NCBI RefSeq assembly: GCF_019219095.1
Contig: NZ_JAHUWH010000009.1
Span: 175,090-239,089 of the forward strand
DNA from: Acidovorax sp. sic0104
GTDB taxonomy: Bacteria > Pseudomonadota > Gammaproteobacteria > Burkholderiales > Burkholderiaceae_C
Direction: 5' to 3'
Length of the DNA stretch: 64,000 nt
Shown here: positions 7,998 through 16,485 of the stretch, piece by piece
Layout: the number at the start of each line of letters is the position of its first letter
Numbering within the stretch: position 1 is the first letter of the stretch
Position numbers and translations under genes: made by a program
The notes under the pieces: generated by a model
Seen by the model: only the letters and a program-made list of their open reading frames with translations
What the model was told of the DNA's origin: nothing
The model's database searches: none

Positions 7998-9284
7998 TCA
8001 GCTTTTGGGCGTGAGCTGCTGCGCCAGAAAGAACCGCAGCATCTCACCCGTGGCATCCACCCCGCGCGGATCGGTGTGGCTGCCCTGCGCGCTGCCGCCG
8101 GCCCATGCGTGGCCGGCGCCGTGCAGCACCCAGTGCTCTGCGATCACTGCGCCCTTGTCATCCGTTCCGTCGCCGGCGGCCACGCGGCGGTACACGGTGC
8201 ACGTGTAGCCCTGTCCGCCGCCAGACCGGCCTTGCTGCACGCTGGTTTCCAACGCGGGAGCACCGCCGGTCACCGCATCCAGCGCGGCTTGCACCACCTG
8301 CTCTCCGTTGCGCGCACTGACCGTGGGATCTGCATCGCCATGGAAGACGATCACCGGTGTGACCGGCTGGCCCGATGCCGCCGCCGTAGTGCCGCGGGCG
8401 GGGGTCTTGGCGCCCGTCTTCATGGCCGACAGTGCGCCCATCACGTTGTGCGCAGCACCCGCCGAGAGGCCCGAGTGCACGCCCACGGCGGCAAACACGT
8501 CGGGGTACTCGCGGCCCAGCAGGGCGGCCATGGCACCGCCGGCGGACAGACCTGCCACGTACACACGCTGCCCGTCCACCGGGTGGCGTGCCATCACGTC
8601 GCGCACCATGGCCGCGAGCAGCGCAGGCTCTCCCATGTCTCTGCGCTGGTCTTCGGGGCGAAACCAGTTCCAGCAGCCGTTGGGGTTGGCGCTGTGCGGC
8701 TGGGCGGGATACAGCACCAGTGCGTTGGCGCGCGCGGCTGCGCTGTTCATGCCCGTGCCGGTGGCGAAGTCCGTGGGGTTCTGCGTGCAGCCGTGCAGCA
8801 TGAGCACCAGGGGCATGGGGGCGCCGCTGGCGGATCCTGGCGGTACGTACAGGTGATAGTGGTGCGGGTTGTGAGGCGCGCCGGGGTGGCTGAAGACCAC
8901 GCGGGTAAAGCTGCCCTGTGCTTCGCAGCGCGGGGCGGGATGCACTGCAGTGCCGCTCTGCGGTGCTGCCGGGGCATCGCAAGGGGTGTCACCCTCGGTG
9001 ACGTTGCGGGGACGCTCGATGACCACGGCGTCTTCCACGTCCTGCACAGAACTGGGGTCGCGCCACGGCATGCCGCTGCGGAAGGTGGCACCGGGCGAGG
9101 GCTGCGCGGGCGCAGGGCTGGCGCTGGGCGCATCCGGTGCGCCGGCGCCTTGCGCGGTGGTCGGTGCTGGAGGGTGACCGCCCAGCGTCTGTTGAATGGT
9201 CCGGGTGGCATCCGCCAGATGGCCGGTGCGCACCAGCTGGGTGGCTTCACCCATCAATTGCTTGAGTTTGTGGTTCCAGTCCAT
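7998..9284 (-). CDS. PHB depolymerase-like esterase (alpha/beta hydrolase)
   Basis: 428 residues. Catalytic domain from about residue 125: PLVLMLHGCTQNPTDFATGT (oxyanion region), lipase box GLSAGGAMAA holding the serine, a DADPTV aspartate and a C-terminal GAGHAWAGG histidine. This matches the esterase_phb family (LpqC-like), which cleaves short polyhydroxyalkanoates or other esters. The first ~110 residues are a proline/alanine-rich linker after an amphipathic N-terminal helix, with no clear Sec signal, so an intracellular location is possible. The substrate is not proven. Confidence 0.87.
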   Translation of the reverse strand: MDWNHKLKQLMGEATQLVRTGHLADATRTIQQTLGGHPPAPTTAQGAGAPDAPSASPAPAQPSPGATFRSGMPWRDPSSVQDVEDAVVIERPRNVTEGDTPCDAPAAPQSGTAVHPAPRCEAQGSFTRVVFSHPGAPHNPHHYHLYVPPGSASGAPMPLVLMLHGCTQNPTDFATGTGMNSAAARANALVLYPAQPHSANPNGCWNWFRPEDQRRDMGEPALLAAMVRDVMARHPVDGQRVYVAGLSAGGAMAALLGREYPDVFAAVGVHSGLSAGAAHNVMGALSAMKTGAKTPARGTTAAASGQPVTPVIVFHGDADPTVSARNGEQVVQAALDAVTGGAPALETSVQQGRSGGGQGYTCTVYRRVAAGDGTDDKGAVIAEHWVLHGAGHAWAGGSAQGSHTDPRGVDATGEMLRFFLAQQLTPKS

Positions 9285-9325
9285 CGGGCTTCCTTGGGGG
9301 GTTGTGGGGGTGGGCGGCGCTGCCG

Positions 9326-9754
9326 TCAGTGGATGCGCCCGGCCAGCGCCGCCTTGACGGCGGTGCTGGCATGAAAGGCACCCAGCACCGTGACGGAGGC
9401 GATGGTGGCCTCTGCCAGCGGGGCGGGTACGTCGTTGTCGATGCTGACGAGGCCCAGCACGCGGATCTCCAGTACCTGCCCTGCCGCCTGCACGGCTTCC
9501 AGCTCGGCGCGGCCGAATCGCTGCAGACCGAGCACAAGCATCTTGCGGGCCACCACCTGCCGCACGGCGTCGCCCTGGGCGGTCAGCTGGTTGCGGATGG
9601 CCGTGCGGATGAAGTCCGTGCGGTTGGCATAGAAGCCCTCGGACACCAGCAGGTCGATGTGGCCCAGGTCCACGAACCCCAGGTTGATGGTGATTTTTTC
9701 CGAATCGGGGACTTTGCCGCGCGCGGCCACGGGTGCAGGTGGGGTGGATGCCAT
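9326..9754 (-). CDS. CopG/ribbon-helix-helix-type regulator
   Basis: 142 residues. Residues ~20-55 read DSEKITINLGFVDLGHIDLL then YANRTDFIRTAIRNQL, the beta-strand plus two-helix pattern of ribbon-helix-helix DNA-binding proteins. The remainder is a C-terminal ~90-residue extension of unknown fold that could sense a ligand or mediate oligomerisation. An upstream ATG at 9817 would run through the operator-like repeats, so the ATG at 9754 is preferred. The repeats immediately ahead suggest autoregulation. Confidence 0.75.
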   Translation of the reverse strand: MASTPPAPVAARGKVPDSEKITINLGFVDLGHIDLLVSEGFYANRTDFIRTAIRNQLTAQGDAVRQVVARKMLVLGLQRFGRAELEAVQAAGQVLEIRVLGLVSIDNDVPAPLAEATIASVTVLGAFHASTAVKAALAGRIH

Positions 9755-9773
9755 GGTGCTCTCAGGTGGTGGA

Positions 9774-9825
9774 ATACCATCCATGTGGATGTTTATCGGA
9801 TGGTATATGGATGTCAAATGGATGG
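9774..9825. promoter_or_regulatory. Operator cluster of GGATG/CATCC half-sites
   Basis: Within 52 bases are ATACCATCC and its exact reverse complement GGATGGTAT (9774-9782 and 9798-9806), a nested CATCCA-TG-TGGATG dyad (9778-9791), and two further ATGGATG units (9807-9813, 9818-9824). They begin 20 bp upstream of the CopG-type start codon. Clustered short half-sites are what ribbon-helix-helix repressors usually bind. Confidence 0.65.
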
Positions 9826-9856
9826 TGTCGGCATCGTTTCAAGAGCTGGCTGCCAA

Positions 9857-9885
9857 ATAAAAAAGAGCCCGGAGGCTCTTTTTCG
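9857..9885. terminator. Intrinsic terminator
   Basis: AAAGAGCC and GGCTCTTT flank a CGGA loop with A and T runs on the two sides, so it can work in both directions. On the minus strand it follows the small hydrophilic gene ending at 9927. Confidence 0.8.
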
Positions 9886-9926
9886 TGGCGGGTCATGAAA
9901 CCCGGGTTGGAGCGCGCTGCGCCGCC

Positions 9927-10190
9927 TCAGCCCGCGCCGCGGCTGCCGCCGCCACCGGTGCTGCCTGCGGCACCCCGGCGCGACTGCACCTGGTTGCCGC
10001 TGCCGATGTGGGCGTCGCGGTCGTGGCGGCTCTCGGGGGAGCGGCGGCCCTGGTTCAGTTGCGTGGCGGGTTTGTCGCCGGTGCTGTTGTGTGCCTGGGC
10101 GACCTTGCCGGATCCTTCGTTGTCCTGGGTGGTGCGATCGGCGTCGGTACTCATGTCGCCATCGTCACGGCGGTTTTCCTTGCTGCTCAT
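9927..10190 (-). CDS. Small hydrophilic, probably disordered protein
   Basis: 87 residues beginning MSSKENRRDDGDMSTDADRT and ending in a glycine/serine-rich tail (AAGSTGGGGSRGAG). Composition is highly polar, with no hydrophobic core, signal or membrane segment. The ATG is preceded by AGGAGG, a strong ribosome-binding site, and a good terminator follows the stop, so it is likely real. Similar stress-associated low-complexity proteins are common in Burkholderiales. No function can be assigned. It lies 74 bp downstream of the PNPOx-like stress gene on the same strand. Confidence 0.65.
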   Translation of the reverse strand: MSSKENRRDDGDMSTDADRTTQDNEGSGKVAQAHNSTGDKPATQLNQGRRSPESRHDRDAHIGSGNQVQSRRGAAGSTGGGGSRGAG

Positions 10191-10264
10191 AAAGCCTCCT
10201 GGGTGTCGGTGCTGGATGCGGGTGTGCAGAGATGGCGCGCCGGCGGTGCGGCAGCGCCTGCGGA

Positions 10265-10768
10265 TCAGGACAGGGTCAGCTCCTTGTGCTCGCCCAGTTC
10301 GCGCGGGGGCTCGCCGGTGACGGCCGCCTTGGCCATCTTGAACAGCTGCACCATCTTGCTTTCCTTCACATCCCAATACTCGGCGTGGCGGATGCGTACG
10401 GCCAGCAGGGCCAGGTCGGCATCTGTGTAGCCGCCAGGGAACCAGGCCTTGGCCATGGGCGACCACAGCGTTTCCTTTTGTGCCAGGTCCTCAATGAAGC
10501 GGGCCTGGCCCGACAGCGAGACATAGCTGTCGTCGCCCGGGTCGGCGTAGGAGACGTTCACCTCGCCATCGGTCAGCAGGCGCTCGTAGAGCTCGCCGGA
10601 CTTGGAGATGAAGAAATACAGCTCGTTGTGTTCATCGATGCTGCGGTTCTGCGTCGTGAGCGGATGTGCGTGCAGCATGCCCGACGCGGTGCGGTGGGTG
10701 AGCATCCCGAAGCGGATGTCCTTGATGAGTTTCCATAACGTTTCGTGGGCGGGGGTGTTCTGTGGCAT
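10265..10768 (-). CDS. Pyridoxamine 5'-phosphate oxidase-like general stress protein
   Basis: 167 residues. FGMLTHRTASGMLHAHPL, ELYFFISKSGELYERLL and VNVSYADPGDDSYVSLSG follow the split-beta-barrel flavin-binding fold of the general stress protein 26 group. These proteins bind FMN or FAD and are usually induced by stress, but are not true PdxH enzymes. The same frame stays open far upstream through the helicase gene. The ATG at 10768 is chosen because it begins the conserved domain and has a GGAGC site ahead of it. Confidence 0.85.
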   Translation of the reverse strand: MPQNTPAHETLWKLIKDIRFGMLTHRTASGMLHAHPLTTQNRSIDEHNELYFFISKSGELYERLLTDGEVNVSYADPGDDSYVSLSGQARFIEDLAQKETLWSPMAKAWFPGGYTDADLALLAVRIRHAEYWDVKESKMVQLFKMAKAAVTGEPPRELGEHKELTLS

Positions 10769-10965
10769 GGGCTGCTCCGTGCAGGTGAAAAAAAGGACCG
10801 GGGAAGGGGAAAAGAATTCCTTGCTTTCACTGTAGGCACGGGGTTGGCCGGGGGGTGTCGGCCCGGGGCCCGCAGCGGGGTGGGCTTTTGTCCGACACCG
10901 CACGCCCGGCCTTCCCTTGCTCCCGCTAGCTAGTTTGCGACGCCTGGGAGGTCGTCGATGCGCTC

Positions 10966-13131
10966 TCAGAGCGGCGCGCGCTGCTGCAGTGCGAAGGGCG
11001 GCAGTCCCTTGAGCAGGCGCTGGCCGTAGCTCGTGCGCACGAGGCGCTTGTCGTAGCAGTACACATGGGCCTGGTCTTCCTCGGTGCGGATGGCGCGGCC
11101 CACCCATTGCGCCAGGCGGATGGCGGTGGCGGGCACCACCAGCTCGCTGAACGGGTCGCGACCCACGGCGCGCAGCCACTCGGCACGGGCCTCGCCCACG
11201 GGGTCGTCGGGCGGGGCGAACGGCAGCTTGGTGATGAAGACCGACTCGCACAGCCGCCCGGGCAAATCCAGCCCCTCGCCGAAGGACTGCATGCCGAAGA
11301 TGACCGAGGGCTCGCCGTTCTCCACCCGCTCTCGGTGGCGTTTGAGCAACTGCGTGCGCGGCAGCGCGTTTTGCACCAGCACCACGCTGCGCATGGCGGT
11401 GGGCAGCGCATCCACGGCCTGGCGCATCTGCTCGCGCGAGGTGAACAGCACCAGCGCGCCGTACTCTACCCGTGCGATGTCGTGCAGCAGTGCATCGACC
11501 ATCTCGGCGGTGAATTGCGCGGCGTTCTTGGGGTCGGCGCGTGTCTCTGCGGCGATCAGCGTGCCCTGCGCGGCGTAGTTGAAGGGGCTCGGGACCTCCA
11601 GCGTGGTGGTGGTCTCGTCGCCATGCAGACCCGCTTCGCGCAGGAAGAAGTCGAAATTGCCGCAGCTGTTGAGCGTGGCCGATGTGAGCACCGCGCCGCG
11701 CACCGCGTTCCACAGGTGGTTGCGCAGTGTGGTGCCGGGCAGGATGGGGCTGGCGTGGCCCTTGACCACGATGAAGTCGCCATCGACTTCCAGCGTGAAC
11801 CATTTGGCTGCTGGCACCGCGCCTTCGGGTGCGTCCTGCAGCAGCAGCTGCGCGGTGGCGTGCAGCTCTTCCAGCCGCGGCGCGAGCATGCCGATCTGCG
11901 CGTACAGCGTGGACAGGCGCTTGGCCTCTTCCGGCTTGTCGCGCATCTCGGCCCGCAGGGCTTTGCTGATGGCTCGCAGGGCCTCGAGGAACCCGTCAGC
12001 GCTGGCGGCCAGCAGCCCCAGCGGGGCGATGAGCGGCTCGGGCAGCTCGCCGCGCGGAACCCGCACGCGCGCCGGCCCCCAGGTGTCCTTCTGGCTCTTG
12101 AGCGTGGGGCCGTACACGTCCATCACGATGCGCGCCAGGTCCTGCAGCGTCTGGCGCAGCTGCGCCGCATGGCGCGGGATGTCGGCAATCTCTTGGACCT
12201 CCAGCAGCGCACCGATGCGCAGGCCCCGGCTGGAAAGCCGCTCGATCCAGGTGATGCGCGACATGTCCATGCTGCAGGCGAACTGCTGCAGCGCAGTGGC
12301 GGGCAGGTGGTGGGCCTCGTCGAGCACCAGGAGGCAGTTGTCCAGTTCGGGCAGCACGCGCGCGCCGAGCGACGACAGCAGCAGGTCGTGGTTGGCCACG
12401 ATCACCTGCGCGCCCACCAGCTCCTTGCGCTTGTCGTAGTAGGTGCACTGGCTGAAGGCGGGGCAGTGCTTGCCGGTGCACGAAGCGCCCTCGGCCGCCA
12501 CGGGGCTCCACACCTCGGGCTCGGGCGGGGTCTCCAGGCTGTCGCGGTCGCCGTCCCATGCGCCCTTGGCCAGGGTCTGCGCCATGGCGCCGTAGAACTG
12601 GATGCGCGCCTCGGTCTCCTGCCGGGGGCGCTTGGCGCGGGCGGCGGCCTCCTCCTCGGCAAACAGATCGTCCTCATCGGTTTCTTCCGCCTCCCCCGTG
12701 CCCGCAAGGCGGTCGAGCTTGAGCTTGCACACATAGCGCCCGCGCCCCTTGGCCAGCGCAAACTTGAAGGGCTGGGGCATCAGCGCGGCCAGCGCGGGCA
12801 GGTCCTTGTTGACCAGCTGCTCCTGCAGCGCCACGGTGGCGGTGGAGATCAGTACCCGCGTGCCGCGCGACAGTGCCAGCGCGATGGCGGGGGCGCAATA
12901 GGCCAGCGACTTGCCCACGCCCGTGCCGGCCTGGATGACCGCGATGGCCCGTGTCGGCGCGGCACCTTCGCCCTCTTCGGCATCCACCTTGCCCAGCGTG
13001 GCCTTGCTGAAGGTATGCGCCACCTGCTCGGCCATGCGCCGCTGGCCGTGGCGGCTGCGAAAACCCGCAGTGGCCTGCACCACCGCATCGAACGATTCAA
13101 GGGCCTGCGCGGCCCATACCTGTTGAGACAT
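10966..13131 (-). CDS. dinG: DinG-family ATP-dependent DNA helicase
   Basis: 721 residues. Walker A is AGTGVGKSLAY (about residue 68), and the DEAH box in LLVLDEAHHLPA is at ~275. Between them lies an iron-sulfur cluster segment with cysteines in YVCKLKL and SCTGKHCPAFSQC. Late motifs include VIFGMQSFGEGLDLPG and VGRAIRTEEDQAHVYCYD. This layout fits the XPD-like, 5'-3' DinG/YoaA group that resolves R-loops and unusual structures. The ATG at 13131 is preferred over the earlier TTG/ATG because the domain begins there. No neighbouring gene suggests a special role. Confidence 0.92.
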   Translation of the reverse strand: MSQQVWAAQALESFDAVVQATAGFRSRHGQRRMAEQVAHTFSKATLGKVDAEEGEGAAPTRAIAVIQAGTGVGKSLAYCAPAIALALSRGTRVLISTATVALQEQLVNKDLPALAALMPQPFKFALAKGRGRYVCKLKLDRLAGTGEAEETDEDDLFAEEEAAARAKRPRQETEARIQFYGAMAQTLAKGAWDGDRDSLETPPEPEVWSPVAAEGASCTGKHCPAFSQCTYYDKRKELVGAQVIVANHDLLLSSLGARVLPELDNCLLVLDEAHHLPATALQQFACSMDMSRITWIERLSSRGLRIGALLEVQEIADIPRHAAQLRQTLQDLARIVMDVYGPTLKSQKDTWGPARVRVPRGELPEPLIAPLGLLAASADGFLEALRAISKALRAEMRDKPEEAKRLSTLYAQIGMLAPRLEELHATAQLLLQDAPEGAVPAAKWFTLEVDGDFIVVKGHASPILPGTTLRNHLWNAVRGAVLTSATLNSCGNFDFFLREAGLHGDETTTTLEVPSPFNYAAQGTLIAAETRADPKNAAQFTAEMVDALLHDIARVEYGALVLFTSREQMRQAVDALPTAMRSVVLVQNALPRTQLLKRHRERVENGEPSVIFGMQSFGEGLDLPGRLCESVFITKLPFAPPDDPVGEARAEWLRAVGRDPFSELVVPATAIRLAQWVGRAIRTEEDQAHVYCYDKRLVRTSYGQRLLKGLPPFALQQRAPL

Positions 13132-13316
13132 ACAGTAGTGTCGCATGCCGCAGGTCCGAGGGTCTTCGTGAAGACCGGCGATTGGGGCTGAAAACTTCTG
13201 CAGCGGCCGGTGCGCGCTCGCCCCGCGCCCTCACAGCGCCCGGGACTACAGGTCGTGGGCGCAGGCGAATCTACGATCTTCCCTGCATAGCCCCCACGCA
13301 ACCCGAAGGACGTACC

Positions 13317-13607
13317 ATGGCCCGCTCGCAAAAACCCGATGAACCGCTCGCAGCGCCTGCCACGCCAGAGCCGTCGGTGGACACCACCCAGCGCCAGCAT
13401 GCGCAGCCAGGTGCGCACGCCAATGAAAGCGCACGTGCACCGGACACCACCCAACCCAAGCTCCCCCATGAGCGTGATGAGTCGGTGGATATGACCCATG
13501 GCAAGCCAGACGGCCAGATTCAGCAGGCCTACCGCGACGTGCAGCGCGGCCTGCAGGACACCGACCGGGGTCCGCCAGCGGGCAAGGCGTATCAGCGGCA
13601 GAAGTAG
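13317..13607 (+). CDS. Small hydrophilic hypothetical protein
   Basis: 96 residues, rich in Gln, Asp, Pro and His (for example PSVDTTQRQHAQPGAH and RAPDTTQPKLPHERDESVDM), with no hydrophobic segment. A GAAGG site precedes the ATG. The C terminus IQQAYRDVQRGLQDTDRG may form a short helix. It resembles the other small disordered protein at 9927. No family is recognised. It is separated from the next gene by about 480 bp that hold a riboswitch. Confidence 0.55.
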   Translation: MARSQKPDEPLAAPATPEPSVDTTQRQHAQPGAHANESARAPDTTQPKLPHERDESVDMTHGKPDGQIQQAYRDVQRGLQDTDRGPPAGKAYQRQK

Positions 13608-13700
13608 CAGGCATCGCCCGACCGTTGCCGCGGCGCATCGGTCTGCAATGGCATGGCAATGCCACGCGGCACGGCGTTGCCTGAATGTGCCAATCAGTAG

Positions 13701-13728
13701 TTGCCAGCGAATACCGTTTCCCTATACT
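13701..13728 (+). promoter_or_regulatory. Sigma-70-type promoter ahead of riboswitch
   Basis: TTGCCA (13701-13706) and TATACT (13723-13728) are 16 bp apart. Transcription would begin at about 13735, just before the aptamer, which supports both calls. Confidence 0.7.
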
Positions 13729-13740
13729 GGCCTGAAACTG

Positions 13741-13824
13741 AAACGGCACCCCCGCGCGAAAGCCGGGTCCGCAAAGTCACCGGTCTAAAGGCTTCTTTGC
13801 CCACGACAGCGGGACTGCCACGTT
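13741..13824 (+). promoter_or_regulatory. Cyclic-di-GMP-I (GEMM-I) riboswitch aptamer
   Basis: The GEMM landmarks occur in order and fold together. P1 is GGCA (13745-13748) with TGCC (13816-13819). The next helix is CCCG-C-GC with GCCGGG, closed by a GAAA tetraloop at 13758-13761. Then come GCAAAG, the joining GTCTAA, and ACGACAGC before GGGACTGCC. A second arm pairs AGTC/GACT and CCG/CGG. The base aligned to the specificity position (G20 in Vc2) is G, as expected for c-di-GMP. About 265 bases of leader follow before the first gene. No intrinsic terminator is obvious there, so control might act on translation or by a less common route. Confidence 0.85.
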
Positions 13825-14089
13825 CGCAGGGGGATCGGTGTTGCTCCGAGGATCTGGCCGTCTCAGTGGGTTTTGCGCCACCGCAACCAAGAGACAGGAC
13901 GGCAATGCAACCCTGCCAACGTGGTTCCGCTCCCTCTGCGTTCACGTATTGCTTGCACACCGCGAGGGCAGCCCCTTGCGCTGAACTGTCCGCGCGCGCA
14001 CAGCGCCGGGCTTGGTGTGCCTTGTCACCCGCTCATTTCTCCGCCCAGCGCTGTCCGTGCCATGCCGGCTCCCGCGACCGGGGGCTGCC

Positions 14090-15064
14090 ATGAACGATGC
14101 CCTGGTCATCGGCACGCAAGACATATCGCACAAGGACGGCATGGTGCTGCGCGCACTGGTGCGCTTGCTGGACGGCGGTATCAACATCCACGCGCGTTTC
14201 AGCGAGCGGATCGAAGAGTGCAACGTGGTCTTTGTGCCCGGCAACTGGCCCTACCGCCTGCGCGCCCCCTGCATCACCGTGCGGGTGAAGGACCCGGCGC
14301 AGCCGGATGAATCGCCCGGCTCGGACTGCGACCTGAGTGTGGCCACGCCCCTGCGCATGACCAATGTGATCGCTGTGCTCCAGTCGGCCACGCAGCGGGT
14401 GCATGGCGTGTCGCAGTTTGACCCGGTGCGGGGACAGCAGGCGCTGTTCGATCTGCTGGGCGAAAGAACCCGCACCGCAGAGCGCCGCCGCGCCGTGGTG
14501 CCGATGAGCTCCGGGCAGCAGATCGTGTTCGATTTTGTGAAGCAACTGGTTCACACCGCCATGCCGATGGAGGTGCTGCTCTCCGGCGCATACACCCTGG
14601 GCACGCCGCACCGCGTGAGCCCTGTGGAGGAAGAGCTGATCCGCTCCGTGCCTTCGCACAGCCTGCGGCATCTGCTGTGGGAACTGGCACTGCGGCTGGC
14701 GCAGGCGGGCGCCGCGACGCCTTCGCGCGCGGGCAGCTACCGGTTGCTTCGCTGGCCAGACGCCGTCGGCCTGGCTGCGCCGGGCCACCCGCGCCTGGCC
14801 GCCTTGTGGACCAGCCGCGCGCTCAGCCTGGAGCAGATCCGCGCCGTCAGCGGCGTGCCGGACGCCTCGGCAGGCTGGTTCCTTGAGGCCTGCCTGGCGC
14901 TGGGACTCGCGGTGGACGAAAGCACCCGCACCGGCGATGACCTGGGCACCGGAGACCACCGCATGCAGGTCGCCACCACGGCGCCAGCATCACCCCAACC
15001 TCCCGCTGCAGCCGCTCCACCGGGCTGGCTCAGCCATCTGCGTGAACGGCTCAAGCTATGGTGA
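14090..15064 (+). CDS. Unknown protein, first gene of riboswitch operon
   Basis: 324 residues; no family recognised. The N-terminal ~130 residues (MNDALVIGTQDISHKDGMVL, CNVVFVPGNW) look like a compact alpha/beta domain. The middle has GQQIVFDFVKQLVHTAM and the C-terminal third is helical, ending with a Pro/Ala-rich linker and a short tail. No signal or membrane segment. Its stop overlaps the start of the GTPase gene (ATGGTGATG), so the two are translationally coupled. By context it may be an effector, regulator or scaffold for the GTPase/roadblock pair under c-di-GMP control; that is inference only. Confidence 0.7.
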   Translation: MNDALVIGTQDISHKDGMVLRALVRLLDGGINIHARFSERIEECNVVFVPGNWPYRLRAPCITVRVKDPAQPDESPGSDCDLSVATPLRMTNVIAVLQSATQRVHGVSQFDPVRGQQALFDLLGERTRTAERRRAVVPMSSGQQIVFDFVKQLVHTAMPMEVLLSGAYTLGTPHRVSPVEEELIRSVPSHSLRHLLWELALRLAQAGAATPSRAGSYRLLRWPDAVGLAAPGHPRLAALWTSRALSLEQIRAVSGVPDASAGWFLEACLALGLAVDESTRTGDDLGTGDHRMQVATTAPASPQPPAAAAPPGWLSHLRERLKLW

Positions 15065-15630
15065 TGTCCTCTACCGACCCCTTTGCGCATGCGCACGACC
15101 TGAAGGTGGTGTTCACCGGCCCCATGGGCGCGGGCAAGACCACCGCCATCCGCGCGATCAGCGACGGTGCCGCGCTGTCCACCGACGTGCCCATCAGCGG
15201 CATCGAGGCCATGGCTGGCAAGACCATGACCACAGTGGGCCTGGACTACGGCGAGTGCAGCATCGACGGGCAATGGGTGCTCAAGCTCTTTGGCACGCCT
15301 GGGCAGGACCGCTTTCGGTTCATGTGGGACATCCTGGGCACCGGGGCCTTCGGGCTGATCGTGCTGGTGGACAACTCGGGGCCCGACCCCATCGGCGATG
15401 CCGAGCGCTATCTCAAGTCCTTCGCGCAGCAGATCCCCGCGCGTCGCACCGTGGTCGGCGTGGGCCGCACCGAGACCCATGCGTCACCCGGCATAGACGA
15501 CTACTGCAGTCACCTGGAGGCACTGGGGCTGCACATTCCGGTGCTGGCGGTGGATGTGCGCCGCGACGCCGACGTGCGTCTGCTGCTTTCGGTTCTGGTC
15601 AGCATGGCGGAGGTCGAACACCATGAATAG
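15058..15630 (+). CDS. Small Ras-like GTPase (MglA/CvnD-like)
   Basis: 190 residues. The P-loop is VVFTGPMGAGKTTAIRAI (about residues 17-34), and the G3 region KLFGTPGQDRFRFMWDIL has the switch-II glycine and glutamine. The usual NKxD base-specificity motif is not clear; GVGRTE sits at that position. Such GTPases act with roadblock proteins in bacterial polarity and signalling systems (MglA/MglB, Streptomyces conservons). The start at 15058 overlaps the previous stop; ATG 15064 is an alternative. It ends 8 bp inside the roadblock gene. Confidence 0.85.
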   Translation: MVMSSTDPFAHAHDLKVVFTGPMGAGKTTAIRAISDGAALSTDVPISGIEAMAGKTMTTVGLDYGECSIDGQWVLKLFGTPGQDRFRFMWDILGTGAFGLIVLVDNSGPDPIGDAERYLKSFAQQIPARRTVVGVGRTETHASPGIDDYCSHLEALGLHIPVLAVDVRRDADVRLLLSVLVSMAEVEHHE

Positions 15631-16060
15631 TATTCCCGGCACGGCTGCGGCCGGCCATGTTCCATCGTCCTTGCGCCTGGTCACCATCGCGCGGCTGGCC
15701 GACATCCTGGCCGAGCTGCAGCGCGAGACGCCCGGCGTGCTGAGCGCCACGCTGGCCAGTGCCGACGGACTCACGGTGGCCTCCACGCTGTCGAGCAGCC
15801 AGGACGCCGACAAGCTCTCCGCCATGTCGGGCTCGCTCAGCGCGCTGGCCGGCGCCATGACCCGCGAAGCCGGTCATGGCACGCCCGAGCGGCTGATCCT
15901 CGAATCCAGCCACGGACACATCGTCACCCTGAGCGTGCCTGCCGCTTCGGGCGACTTGGTGCTGACAGTGGTCACCAACCAGTCGTCGCTGCTGGGCAAG
16001 TTGCTGTGGAGCTGCCGCAGCACCGCAGACCTTGTGACCGCCGCCTGCGCCGCGCAGTAG
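15623..16060 (+). CDS. Roadblock/LC7-domain protein 1
   Basis: 145 residues. LADILAELQRETPGVLSATL, ASADGLTVAS and the final NQSSLLGKLLWSC match the roadblock/LC7 fold (MglB-like), which dimerises and can act as a GTPase regulator. The serine/alanine-rich middle (SGSLSALAGAMTREAG) is typical of the bacterial group found next to small GTPases. It overlaps the GTPase stop by 8 bp, indicating tight coupling. It is the likely regulator or partner of the upstream GTPase. Confidence 0.85.
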   Translation: MNSIPGTAAAGHVPSSLRLVTIARLADILAELQRETPGVLSATLASADGLTVASTLSSSQDADKLSAMSGSLSALAGAMTREAGHGTPERLILESSHGHIVTLSVPAASGDLVLTVVTNQSSLLGKLLWSCRSTADLVTAACAAQ

Positions 16061-16109
16061 CGGGTACTCCCCCTTTCTTCTTCACCACCACCACCACCGG
16101 AGCATCGCC

Positions 16110-16472
16110 ATGGCCCTCACACCCAAAGAACTTCTGAATCAGCTCATGCAGACCGAAGGCGCCATGTGCGCCGCGCTCGTGGATTCCAACAGCGGCATGC
16201 TGCTGGAGTCCGTCGGCACCGGCGTGGACCTGGAGTTGGCCGCTGCGGGCAACACCGAGGTCGTGCGCGCCAAGATGAAGACCATGAAGTCGCTGGGCAT
16301 GCAGGGCGCCATCGAGGACATCCTGATCTCGCTGACCCACCAGTACCACATCATCCGCCCGGTGCAAAAGCACGAAGGCCTGTTCATCTACTACGTGCTG
16401 GACCGCAACCGCTCCAACCTTGCGATGGCCCGCCGCAAGGTGCAGGAGGTCGAGGTGCAGACGGCCATCTGA
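16110..16472 (+). CDS. Roadblock/LC7-domain protein 2
   Basis: 120 residues. Core LLNQLMQTEGAMCAALVDSN, GMLLESVGTGVDLELAAAGN and DILISLTHQYHIIRPV follow the roadblock fold. It differs from the first roadblock protein in sequence, so the operon probably makes two distinct partners. It follows after a 49-bp gap that includes a CCACCACCACCACCGGAG ribosome-binding region. It is the last gene of the riboswitch-led unit and meets the convergent HAD gene. Confidence 0.82.
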   Translation: MALTPKELLNQLMQTEGAMCAALVDSNSGMLLESVGTGVDLELAAAGNTEVVRAKMKTMKSLGMQGAIEDILISLTHQYHIIRPVQKHEGLFIYYVLDRNRSNLAMARRKVQEVEVQTAI

Positions 16473-16485
16473 AGAACCGCGTGGC

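Noticed and set aside
11065..13191. 708-codon plus-strand frame over the helicase
   Set aside because: Shadow of the DinG-type gene, which has all helicase motifs on the minus strand.
13820..13920. Second riboswitch aptamer in tandem
   Set aside because: A hairpin with GCCGTC/GACGGC exists, but the GEMM landmarks (GAAA loop, GCAAAG, CTAA) are missing.
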